A stretch of 7,326 nucleotides of DNA from Coriobacteriales bacterium. Its GTDB lineage: Bacteria > Actinomycetota > Coriobacteriia > Coriobacteriales > UBA8131. Of this stretch, positions 1 through 5,759 are shown in pieces (position 1 is the stretch's first letter; each line of letters begins with the position of its first letter). The notes under the pieces are model-generated. The model was given only the letters and a program-made list of their open reading frames with translations, did no database searches and had not been told where the DNA came from. Location of the stretch: NCBI GenBank assembly GCA_031272005.1, contig JAISUQ010000129.1, forward strand, positions 1 to 7,326, given 5' to 3'. The position numbers and the translations under genes are program-made.

Positions 1-2
1 CC

Positions 3-125
3 GGACGGATTGTGGACCTCACCCAAGGCCAGATGTGGCAAGTGCCGCCATTCCCGCCTTTCGTCCAGGGCATCATCGCCCAGGGCGGCCTGGTCGAGCT
101 GGCCCGTCAGGGAGGCCTACAATGA
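3..125 (+). CDS. leuD: 3-isopropylmalate dehydratase small subunit, C-terminal end (5' part outside window)
   Basis: Only the last 40 codons are present; the frame is open to the window edge. With LeuC, LeuD isomerises 2-isopropylmalate to 3-isopropylmalate in the cytoplasm, the second step of leucine biosynthesis. The visible tail contains GRIVDLTQG followed by FPPFVQGIIAQGGLVEL. This matches the usual C-terminus of short bacterial and archaeal-type LeuD proteins, where a F-P-x-F segment leads into a helix with a GGL motif. The TGA stop overlaps the ATG of the next gene (ATGA, four bases), so translation of the two genes is probably coupled. That the next gene is leuB strongly supports the call, which would otherwise rest on a short fragment. 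The large subunit gene leuC presumably lies upstream. Confidence 0.85.
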   Translation, partial: GRIVDLTQGQMWQVPPFPPFVQGIIAQGGLVELARQGGLQ

Positions 126-1234
126 ACTACAACATAGCCCTGCTCCCCGGAGACGGCATCGGGCCGGAAATCGTCCGCAGCGCCGTCCAGGTGCTGGAGT
201 GCGTTGGCCAGCGCTTCGGGCATCACTTCGCTACCACCAGCTACCTCTTGGGTGGCGCCGCCATCGACGCTGCCGGTGAGCCGCTGCCTGCAGACACGGT
301 GCAGGGTTGCCTGGCTGCCGACAGCGTGCTGCTCGGTGCGGTGGGCGGCCCCAAGTGGGACGACCTGCCCGGCGACCAGCGCCCGGAGCAGGCCCTGCTC
401 GGCATCCGGGCAGCGTTGGGCCTGTATTCCAATCTGCGCCCGGCCCGCCTCTATCCGGCTCTGCGCGCAGCCTGCCCGCTGCGCAGCGAGCTGGCCGAGG
501 CCGGCTTTGACCTGTTGATTGTCCGCGAGCTGATCGGTGGCATCTACTTTGGTGAGCGCGGTCGCCAGCCGTTGCCCGCCGCCGCCGGCGGCCCTGAGGC
601 CGGCGAGGTGGCTTTCGATACCGAGCGTTATTCCACCCCAGAGATTGAGCGTATCGGCCGGGTGGCCTTTGCCGCCGCCGCCAAACGTACGGGGCGGCTG
701 GTCAGCGTGGATAAGGCCAACGTCCTGGAGACCTCGCGGCTCTGGCGCCAGACGATGCACCGCCTGGCTGACGATTACCCCGAAGTCGAGCTGAGCGACA
801 TGCTGGTGGACAACGCCGCCATGCAGCTGATCCGCAACCCAGGTCAGTTTGATGTGCTGGTGACCTCCAATATGTTCGGCGACATCCTCTCGGATGAAGC
901 CTCCCAGCTTACCGGCTCCATCGGGATGCTGGCTTCGGCCTCACTGGGAGAGGGGACGCGCGGCCTCTACGAGCCGATCCACGGTTCGGCGCCGGACATC
1001 GCCGGACGCGACATCGCCAACCCGATTGCCACCATCCTCTCGGCGGCGATGCTGCTGCGCTACTCCCTGGGCCTGAACGCCGAAGCCCGGGCCATCGAGT
1101 CAGCCGTCGACGCCGTGCTGGACAGCGGTCTGCGCACCGCCGACATCGCCGCCCCCAGCCAGCCCAGCATCGGCACCCAGGCGATGACCAAAGCCATCGT
1201 CACCGCTTTGGAGGATAGTGGGAATGCTGGTTAA
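122..1234 (+). CDS. leuB: 3-isopropylmalate dehydrogenase
   Basis: Cytoplasmic enzyme of 370 residues, normal for the family. It oxidises and decarboxylates 3-isopropylmalate to 2-oxoisocaproate using NAD+ and a divalent metal. The N-terminus has the family start IALLPGDGIGPEI (residues 5-17). Substrate-binding arginines are R96, R106 and R135 (IVREL), with catalytic Y142 and K198 (DKANVLETSR). Metal-binding aspartates are D230 (LVDNAAM), D254 and D258 (MFGDILSDE). The NAD pocket is GLYEPIHGSAPDIAG at 281-295, with AN at 299-300. All expected active-site residues are present, so it should be active. The ATG at 122 is chosen because the protein then starts as in homologues and the codon overlaps the leuD stop; the same frame stays open upstream to position 35, but that part lies within leuD. 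It is the last gene of the leu cluster here, followed by a large hairpin. Confidence 0.97.
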   Translation: MNYNIALLPGDGIGPEIVRSAVQVLECVGQRFGHHFATTSYLLGGAAIDAAGEPLPADTVQGCLAADSVLLGAVGGPKWDDLPGDQRPEQALLGIRAALGLYSNLRPARLYPALRAACPLRSELAEAGFDLLIVRELIGGIYFGERGRQPLPAAAGGPEAGEVAFDTERYSTPEIERIGRVAFAAAAKRTGRLVSVDKANVLETSRLWRQTMHRLADDYPEVELSDMLVDNAAMQLIRNPGQFDVLVTSNMFGDILSDEASQLTGSIGMLASASLGEGTRGLYEPIHGSAPDIAGRDIANPIATILSAAMLLRYSLGLNAEARAIESAVDAVLDSGLRTADIAAPSQPSIGTQAMTKAIVTALEDSGNAG

Positions 1235-1238
1235 GCCT

Positions 1239-1306
1239 CAAGCCTCAGTTGGTCGTAGGGATTCGCAGTCCAGTGGACAGCGAATCCCTACGACCAACAG
1301 GGCTTG
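1239..1306. repeat. Long perfect hairpin after leuB (palindromic element A)
   Basis: Arms of 19 bp at 1248-1266 and 1280-1298 are exact reverse complements and carry CGTAGGG / CCCTACG. The 13-base loop contains a further small stem (GTCC/GGAC). An outer stem of 6 bp pairs CAAGCC (1239-1244) with GGCTTG (1301-1306). The whole structure starts five bases after the leuB stop codon. It sits between leuB and the convergent minus-strand gene, so it could halt transcription from both sides or protect the 3' ends of mRNA. It has no T-tract, so it is not a textbook intrinsic terminator. It looks like a copy of a dispersed palindromic repeat (REP or MITE-like). Confidence 0.75.
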
Positions 1307-1308
1307 GA

Positions 1309-1363
1309 ACCCCGTAGGCTATCCAAGCCACAATACCCCGTAGGGCGCGATTGCTCGCGCCCT
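1309..1363. repeat. Second palindromic element (B) with 10-bp direct repeat
   Basis: The 10-mer ACCCCGTAGG occurs at 1309-1318 and again at 1335-1344. The second copy leads into a 9-bp perfect stem, AGGGCGCGA (1342-1350) with TCGCGCCCT (1355-1363), around the loop TTGC. A competing 7-bp stem pairs GGCTTGG (1301-1307) with CCAAGCC (1323-1329) and would compete with the outer stem of element A. The GTAGGG end resembles element A, but the expected mirrored CCCTAC end is broken (CCCTTT), which suggests a decayed repeat copy. Confidence 0.6.
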
Positions 1364-1389
1364 TTCGAGCAGGGCCATATTGCGAGCCG

Positions 1390-1418
1390 GTAGAGCCGGG
1401 CTTGAAATCCGCCCCTAC
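1390..1418. repeat. Third palindromic element (C), overlapping the end of the minus-strand gene
   Basis: A 29-base imperfect palindrome that begins with GTAG and ends with CTAC. Its core is GGGCTTGAAATCCGCCC (1398-1414). It resembles the GGGGCGGGTTTCAAA repeat found near 3328-3357 read on the opposite strand, so it appears to belong to the same repeat family. Its right end, CTAC, contains the reverse complement of the TAG stop codon used by the minus-strand gene at 1415-1417. Confidence 0.6.
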
Positions 1419-2227
1419 AGAGTGCATTGGTCTGGATAGAAAGCCGGGGCCGACATCTCCAAGAAGTTCTCGCTGCCGAAGTTGGGAAACGCCAGCCGCA
1501 TCGCCGCCTGATAGCTGGCCGGGGAATCACATTCTGCGGCCAGACGTTTGCAGCCTTTGAGATAGGCGATCTTGCGCCGGACATCGGTGGCGTCCTCGGG
1601 GGCGTGATGCCCGCTGACGTAAAGAGAGTAATCGCTGGTGAGATAATCGTTCAGCTGCCGGATCTGGCGATTGGCGTCCTCAGGCCCCATGACGAGCGAA
1701 TGGCAGTCTGAACCCAGCAGATGCAGGTAAAGCGCATCTGTATCGAGCATGACGACGTCAAAAGCCTCCGGGGTCGGCAGCAGCCTGAAGCGCATTCCCG
1801 CCAGGGTCAGCTCGCCGGTCTCAACGACGTTGGTCACCTCGGTAAGCTGCTCATCGAAGTCCGCTCCGAAAGTCTGGATAAAACCGCTGACAAGCGCCCG
1901 GCCGCCGCCGTTGTGCCCATACTCAATTGCCCGGCGGGTAGCCCAGGCTGGCGTCTGGGGCATAAAGGCCGCACCGGCCATATGATAGGCCAGCAGCCTG
2001 GCCTGCACGGACAGGCCTTCGGATTTGAGGTAATCGGTCAGTTCCCAATGGCTGGCGTGGAAGCTGGGGTTTTCAATCACCACAGCCTGCCCATCGCGCT
2101 CCAATACCGGCACAAAGTCGTTCAGGGGGTCATTGGTCTGATAGACGTGCAGTCTGCAGGCAGGGAAGTCATAGCGCAGGACGACTCCGCGAGACAGATA
2201 TTTGGCAGTATAGTTGCTTTTATCCAT
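1415..2227 (-). CDS. Metallo-beta-lactamase-fold-like protein lacking the canonical metal motif
   Basis: A 270-residue cytoplasmic protein without a signal peptide or membrane segment. Its layout recalls the MBL fold. An early strand is followed by FHASHWELTDYL (residues 56-67). A hydrophobic strand ends in LLAYHMAGAAF (78-88), where the HxHxDH metal motif would normally lie. Further on come LPTPEAFDVVM (150-160), LGSDCHSLV (171-179) and YVSGHHAPED (203-212), in the places where MBL proteins carry their Asp and last His ligands. Because HxHxDH is missing, hydrolase activity is doubtful. The family call is from pattern memory, not a search. The ATG at 2227 is preferred because AAAGGAG lies about six bases upstream; the frame stays open to 2356, but that extension lacks a comparable ribosome site. 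The gene is convergent with leuB and divergent from the lipoprotein gene. Its stop codon lies in a palindromic repeat. Function unknown. Confidence 0.7.
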   Translation of the reverse strand: MDKSNYTAKYLSRGVVLRYDFPACRLHVYQTNDPLNDFVPVLERDGQAVVIENPSFHASHWELTDYLKSEGLSVQARLLAYHMAGAAFMPQTPAWATRRAIEYGHNGGGRALVSGFIQTFGADFDEQLTEVTNVVETGELTLAGMRFRLLPTPEAFDVVMLDTDALYLHLLGSDCHSLVMGPEDANRQIRQLNDYLTSDYSLYVSGHHAPEDATDVRRKIAYLKGCKRLAAECDSPASYQAAMRLAFPNFGSENFLEMSAPAFYPDQCTL

Positions 2228-2416
2228 AATAGCTCCTTTGCATCGACCAGTTATGCCAGCGCCATACTGCCCTAAACTGCGCTGCCGCACAATCAGGTTG
2301 CCGCACAGTCGGCAATCCGCAACAGCGCCTGAGCTCTCCCTGCTGGCCTGTGCCAACCGGAGGTCAAGTCATGGTATGATTCTCCAGAACCGATACGGCG
2401 GAGATGGGAGGAGAGC
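2228..2416. other. Divergent intergenic region
   Basis: This 189-bp gap separates the starts of the MBL-like gene (minus) and the lipoprotein gene (plus). It carries the minus gene's Shine-Dalgarno (AAAGGAG on the minus strand, about 2233-2239), the plus gene's (GGGAGGAG, 2406-2413), and an extended -10 element for the plus gene. An 8-bp direct repeat TGCCGCAC occurs at 2283-2290 and 2299-2306, sixteen bases apart start to start; it could be an operator but may be chance. For the minus gene the best -10 candidate is TGGCATAAC on the minus strand (about 2250-2258), with no good -35. Reading frames across the gap on both strands look like shadows. Confidence 0.6.
2372..2380 (+). promoter_or_regulatory. 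Extended -10 promoter element for the lipoprotein gene
   Basis: TGGTATGAT matches the extended -10 form (TGnTATAAT) with a single mismatch in the hexamer. No good -35 is visible 17-18 bases upstream (nearest TGCCAA at 2351), which extended -10 promoters tolerate. Transcription would begin near 2387, giving a leader of about 30 bases. A small dyad, TCAT-GGT-ATGA (2369-2379), overlaps the element. Confidence 0.4.
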
Positions 2417-3277
2417 GTGGCTTCAGCATCGAAGTGTGGGAGCATCTCTCGCATGCAAACAGAAGTTTGCGCTATCAACGACTGTGCAAGGCTGTCAATT
2501 GGGCGCCTGGCTGCTCGACTGCTGTTGGTTTCGCTGCTTGCGTCGAGCGTCCTGTTGCCCTCTCTGGCTCTGGCCGGATGTGGTGGCAAGGCTGACGATA
2601 CCCAGTCCGAATCAACTGCTGCGGAGGAAGAAGGGCAGGTTGTCGCGCCGCCGCCAATAGCCGGCGAGACATTGAACCTGGGCAACATCAGCTTCCAGAG
2701 CTACTGGACCGGTGAGACGGTGACCAAGGCCTGTAACTGGCGGGTGTTGGCCGTAACCGATGGCCAGGCGCTGATCATCAGCGAGAAGGTCATTGAGCTG
2801 AGGCCCTTCCATCGCGAAGAGACCGACGTCTACTGGGAGAACAGCTTCATCCGCGGCTGGTTGAACGGTAACTTCTATGAGGGGCTGCCCGCCGAGCTCA
2901 AGGCTCGGGTGCAGGATACCCAGGTTTCCAACTCCTATGTCAATCCCGATGACCCCACGGCTACTGCCCATGCCACCACCACCGACAAGGTCTTCTTGCT
3001 GTCTGTGGATGAAGCCGAGCAGTATTTTGCCAATGACGAGCTGCGCAGTGCCCGCTTGGATCTGGGCTCGGCGCCAATCAATGAGTTTCGGCGTATCAAC
3101 GGCGTGGACGAGCTGTTCATCTCCGATGGCGACGGCTGGGGTTGGTGGTTGCGCTCTTCCGGTGCCAGCGGCACTGAGGCGGCCACTGTCGGCAGTGGTG
3201 GGCACGTCAACACCTATGGCTATACCGCCTTCTATGCCGACTGCGGCATCCGCCCGGCCATGTGGATCAGCTATTAG
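2417..3277 (+). CDS. Lipoprotein with a DUF6273-type domain
   Basis: A 286-residue predicted lipoprotein of unknown function. A hydrophobic stretch (about 34-53) ends in the lipobox LAGC, placing the lipidated cysteine at C55. An acidic, Pro-containing linker follows (about 57-82). The rest matches the DUF6273 pattern as I know it: CNWRVLAV (106-113), LIISEKVIELRPFH (119-132), YWENSFIRGWLNGNFY (139-154), DKVFLLSVDEAEQYF (190-204), WGWWLRSSG (241-249) and GIRPAMWI (277-284). C106 and C276 are the only other cysteines in the mature part and could form a disulfide joining the two ends of the domain. The start is GTG at 2417, a few bases after GGGAGGAG; this gives an unusually long n-region, and ATG at 2453 (M13) is a credible alternative with a weaker site. 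It is probably transcribed alone, followed by a terminator-like hairpin. The function of DUF6273 proteins is not known to me. Confidence 0.8.
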   Translation: MASASKCGSISRMQTEVCAINDCARLSIGRLAARLLLVSLLASSVLLPSLALAGCGGKADDTQSESTAAEEEGQVVAPPPIAGETLNLGNISFQSYWTGETVTKACNWRVLAVTDGQALIISEKVIELRPFHREETDVYWENSFIRGWLNGNFYEGLPAELKARVQDTQVSNSYVNPDDPTATAHATTTDKVFLLSVDEAEQYFANDELRSARLDLGSAPINEFRRINGVDELFISDGDGWGWWLRSSGASGTEAATVGSGGHVNTYGYTAFYADCGIRPAMWISY

Positions 3278-3327
3278 GAAGTCACAATAGAAGCGCTGAG
3301 CAAGTTCCAGCTACGGAATGCTGCGCA

Positions 3328-3357
3328 GGGGCGGGTTTCAAAGGGGCGGGTTTCAAA
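3328..3357. repeat. Tandem 15-bp direct repeat
   Basis: GGGGCGGGTTTCAAA occurs twice back to back without mismatch (3328-3342 and 3343-3357). The unit resembles half of the palindromic element at 1390-1418 read on the other strand. The second copy pairs with the following bases to form the terminator hairpin. Confidence 0.85.
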
Positions 3358-3370
3358 CCCGTCCTTTTCT
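3343..3370 (+). terminator. Probable intrinsic terminator after the lipoprotein gene
   Basis: Positions 3343-3352 pair with 3356-3365 around a three-base loop. The stem includes CGGG/CCCG and two G-U pairs as plus-strand RNA. The tail is TTTTCT (3365-3370). It lies about 65 bases after the lipoprotein stop and before the exporter promoter region, so it would separate the two transcription units. The G-U pairs and the T-run both favour action on the plus strand. Folding energy was not calculated. Confidence 0.6.
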
Positions 3371-3388
3371 CCATGACAAATGTCATGG
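3371..3388. promoter_or_regulatory. Operator-like perfect dyad upstream of the ABC exporter operon
   Basis: CCATGACA-AA-TGTCATGG is a perfect 8+8 dyad with a two-base centre. That spacing is too tight for a good RNA hairpin but typical of a site bound by a dimeric regulator. A further half-site TGACA occurs at 3403-3407. The dyad lies 94 bases before the ATPase start codon, directly after the terminator. No regulator gene is in the window, so the protein that binds it is unknown. Confidence 0.5.
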
Positions 3389-3408
3389 TGGATTTGGACG
3401 CCTGACAC

Positions 3409-3437
3409 TTACCGGGCAGCGCAAAGCAGCCTAACAT
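3409..3437 (+). promoter_or_regulatory. Weak candidate promoter for the exporter operon
   Basis: TTACCG (3409-3414) and TAACAT (3432-3437) are separated by 17 bases. They match three and four of six consensus positions. If used, transcription would begin near 3444, and the dyad at 3371-3388 would be centred near -64, a place where many activators bind. The match is poor and could be chance. Confidence 0.22.
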
Positions 3438-3481
3438 GGAGCCATCCTGAAAATGTGCTACGCAAGGCAGGGAGGCTATCC

Positions 3482-4456
3482 ATGAGCAAACAAACCGACA
3501 ATAGCTACGTCACTGTCAGCGGCCTGACCAAACGCTTCGGCGATCTGGTGGCGGTGGACAATCTGGAGTTCACGGTGCGGACGGGGGAGATATTCGGCTT
3601 TTTGGGCCCGAATGGCGCCGGCAAATCCACCACGCTGAACATCATCTCCACATTGCTGGACTATGATAAAGGCGACATCCGCATCGCCGGGCACGACCTG
3701 CGGCGCGAGGCGCGGGCCATCAAATCGCTGATCGGATTAGTGCCACAAGAAATAGCACTTTTCCCGACTTTGACCGCGCAGGAGAATGTCTCCTACTTCG
3801 CCGGGCTCTATGGCTTAGGCGGCAGCCAGCGCAAGCAGGCGGTGGCCGAGGCGCTGGAATTCGTCGGATTGGCGGAGCAGGCCAAAAAGCGGGCCGGCAA
3901 GATGAGCGGCGGCCAACAGCGTCGATTGAACATCGCCTGCGGCATCTCACACGACCCCCAGTTGATTATCCTCGATGAGCCTACGGTGGGCGTGGATGCC
4001 CAGAGCCGCGAGCACATCATGGACTCCATCCGCACCCTGCGCGACCGCGGCGCCACCATCATCTACACCTCCCACTACATGCCCGAAGTGCAGGAGATCT
4101 GCGACCGTATCGCCATCATCGACCATGGCAAGCTGGTCGGCATCGGTACCGAGGCCGAACTGCTGGCGGTAGTCACCGACGTCAAGAGCATCGTTGTCGA
4201 ATTGGAGCCGCAAGCCGGCCTGGCTATCGAGGGCATCACGGATAAGTTGGGGCTGCTGCCCGACGTCCGCCGGGTGATCGCCGATGCCGATGGCTCCCAG
4301 CTGCGCATCGACGTCGACCTGGCCTTCTCCGACATCACACCGTTGGTCAAGGTGCTGATGGAAGCCGGCGTGCGGGTGCGCTCCTTTAACAACGAGGCCC
4401 CCGACCTGGAAAGCACCTTCCTGGCGCTGACCGGCCGCGAGCTGCGTCAGGGTTAG
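3482..4456 (+). CDS. ABC-2 type exporter, ATP-binding subunit
   Basis: A 324-residue cytoplasmic ATPase that powers the membrane exporter formed with the next two genes. All nucleotide-binding motifs are present: Walker A GPNGAGKST (42-50), Q-loop Q89 in VPQE, signature MSGGQQRR (141-148), Walker B LIILDEPT (161-168) with catalytic E166, D-loop VGVD (169-172) and H-loop H198 (TSHYM). The C-terminal part (about 232-320), ending DLESTFLALTGRELR, is the extension (DUF4162-like) common in ABC-2 ATPases of the drug, lipid or antibiotic exporter type. The ATG at 3482 is chosen because GGGAGG lies six bases upstream and the ABC domain starts about ten residues later; the open frame reaches back to 3380, but that part crosses the operator dyad. 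The next gene starts 14 bases after its stop. The substrate cannot be told from the sequence. Confidence 0.93.
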   Translation: MSKQTDNSYVTVSGLTKRFGDLVAVDNLEFTVRTGEIFGFLGPNGAGKSTTLNIISTLLDYDKGDIRIAGHDLRREARAIKSLIGLVPQEIALFPTLTAQENVSYFAGLYGLGGSQRKQAVAEALEFVGLAEQAKKRAGKMSGGQQRRLNIACGISHDPQLIILDEPTVGVDAQSREHIMDSIRTLRDRGATIIYTSHYMPEVQEICDRIAIIDHGKLVGIGTEAELLAVVTDVKSIVVELEPQAGLAIEGITDKLGLLPDVRRVIADADGSQLRIDVDLAFSDITPLVKVLMEAGVRVRSFNNEAPDLESTFLALTGRELRQG

Positions 4457-4470
4457 GGGAGGGATAAACG

Positions 4471-5757
4471 ATGTTCTCCATCTTCAAAGCCGCACAGTTG
4501 GATTTGTTGCGTGACCGTTTTGGCCTCTTCTTTTTGATCTTCTTTCCCACCATCCTCTGCTTTTTGCTGGGTACTCTGCTGGCTTCAATGGATAACCCCG
4601 ATGCGGTCATTGAGCCGATGACCGTGGAGTATGTGGTGGAAGGCGACAGCGCTGAGACGCAAACGGTAGTCGATGCCCTGATCGAGCAGTTCGAGGACGT
4701 TGAGGGCCTGGATCTGGTGCAGGCCAGCAGCCTGGATGCCGCCCGCGCGCATCTGGACGCCGGGGAGATCACCGCGGCCATCGCCATCGAGGAGCCTTTC
4801 GCCATCCGTATCTATGAGGGGACGGATAGCGTCCAGAGCCGGGCCGTTGGCGCCATCTTCACCGGCGTGGCCCGCATCACCGGCAGCTATCAGGCGCTGG
4901 TTGGGCACTACGAACAACTGTATGCCGAGCAATATGCCGAGCAGGCTGCTGCTGCCCAGGCCGCCGCCGCCCAGATGCCGCAGGATGAGGTGAGCGGGGG
5001 TGAGGCGAGCGGCGGTGAGACAGTCCAGGATGCCACCGCTGGTGCCAACACTCCAGCAGCCTCAGCCGATCAAGCTGCCGCAGCTGATAGTGCAGATGCA
5101 GCCATCGACGTGGACTTCTCCGCCACTTCCCTGGTCGCCAACAAGGAGTTTGGTATCAGCCGGACGATGATGGATTATTACGCCATCGCGATGATTGTGA
5201 TGATCATCTTCATGGGCGGCTTCTCCGGTGGCGCCATGACCCTCTATGACGCCCGCCGGCAGGGCACGTTGAGGCGCACTCTGGCCTCGCCGCAGAGCCG
5301 CAGCTCGATTTACGTCCAGTACGTGTTGAGCTGGGTGCCGGCCAATATGGCCCAGGTGCTGGTGGTGATGCTGGTGGCCAGCCTGTGCTTTGGCGCCCAG
5401 TATGCCATGAGCTGGCAGGATAACCTGCTGCTGTTCGTGATGCTGTTTGTTGCTGGACAGGCTACCACCTCTATTGCTGTGATTATCGGCATGTTCATCA
5501 AGCGGGCCAATCCCAGCCTGGTGCTGATGCCGCTGCTGTGGGTGTTGCTGTTCTTGAGCGGTACCTTCAACAAGGACGTCTTTATCGCCGGTTTCTCGCA
5601 ATATCTGCCGCCTTACGCCTTGCAGTCGGCTGCCTTCGATCTGACGCTGTTTGGCCGGCAGGAGGCAGCGCTCGTGGCGGTTGCTGTCAGTGCGGCGGTG
5701 TTCGCGCTGGCGCTGGCCGTGGGTACGGTGCTGTTCAATCGGAAGAAGGTGGCTTAA
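4471..5757 (+). CDS. ABC-2 type exporter permease, first subunit, with Ala-rich linker
   Basis: A 428-residue inner-membrane permease of the ABC2_membrane_3 type. TM1 lies at about 18-39. It is followed by a large extracytoplasmic domain (about 40-230), then five hydrophobic segments near 235-257, 288-310, 317-342, 349-365 and 399-422. The cytoplasmic loop LYDARRQGTLRRTLASP (258-274) is the typical ABC-2 coupling motif (E/D-x-x-x-GT-x-RR-x-x-x-x-P). The extracytoplasmic domain ends in a low-complexity stretch (about 151-212) rich in Ala, Gln, Gly and Glu: YAEQ twice, AAAAQ twice, SGGEA/SGGET. This is absent from the sister permease and adds about 45 residues. GGGAGGG seven bases before the ATG supports the start. 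It lies between the ATPase gene and the second permease, so it probably forms a heterodimer with the latter. Confidence 0.88.
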   Translation: MFSIFKAAQLDLLRDRFGLFFLIFFPTILCFLLGTLLASMDNPDAVIEPMTVEYVVEGDSAETQTVVDALIEQFEDVEGLDLVQASSLDAARAHLDAGEITAAIAIEEPFAIRIYEGTDSVQSRAVGAIFTGVARITGSYQALVGHYEQLYAEQYAEQAAAAQAAAAQMPQDEVSGGEASGGETVQDATAGANTPAASADQAAAADSADAAIDVDFSATSLVANKEFGISRTMMDYYAIAMIVMIIFMGGFSGGAMTLYDARRQGTLRRTLASPQSRSSIYVQYVLSWVPANMAQVLVVMLVASLCFGAQYAMSWQDNLLLFVMLFVAGQATTSIAVIIGMFIKRANPSLVLMPLLWVLLFLSGTFNKDVFIAGFSQYLPPYALQSAAFDLTLFGRQEAALVAVAVSAAVFALALAVGTVLFNRKKVA

Positions 5758-5759
5758 CC

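Noticed and set aside
107..760. Minus-strand open frame of 217 codons
   Set aside because: It is antisense to leuB, which has every expected active-site residue.
1239..1418. Possible CRISPR array
   Set aside because: The repeats differ in sequence, are not evenly spaced and have no unique spacers of constant length; they are separate palindromic elements.
2228..2356. Upstream extension of the MBL-like gene, with a start at 2356
   Set aside because: The extra 43 codons lie before a strong AAAGGAG site and the ATG at 2227, and they do not look like part of the fold.
2293..2688. Minus-strand open frame of 131 codons
   Set aside because: It overlaps the lipoprotein gene start and the divergent promoter region, and shows no recognisable domain; a shadow of GC-rich sequence.
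2612..3205. Minus-strand open frame of 197 codons
   Set aside because: It is antisense to the DUF6273 coding region, whose protein motifs are clear; no domain is visible in the antisense product.
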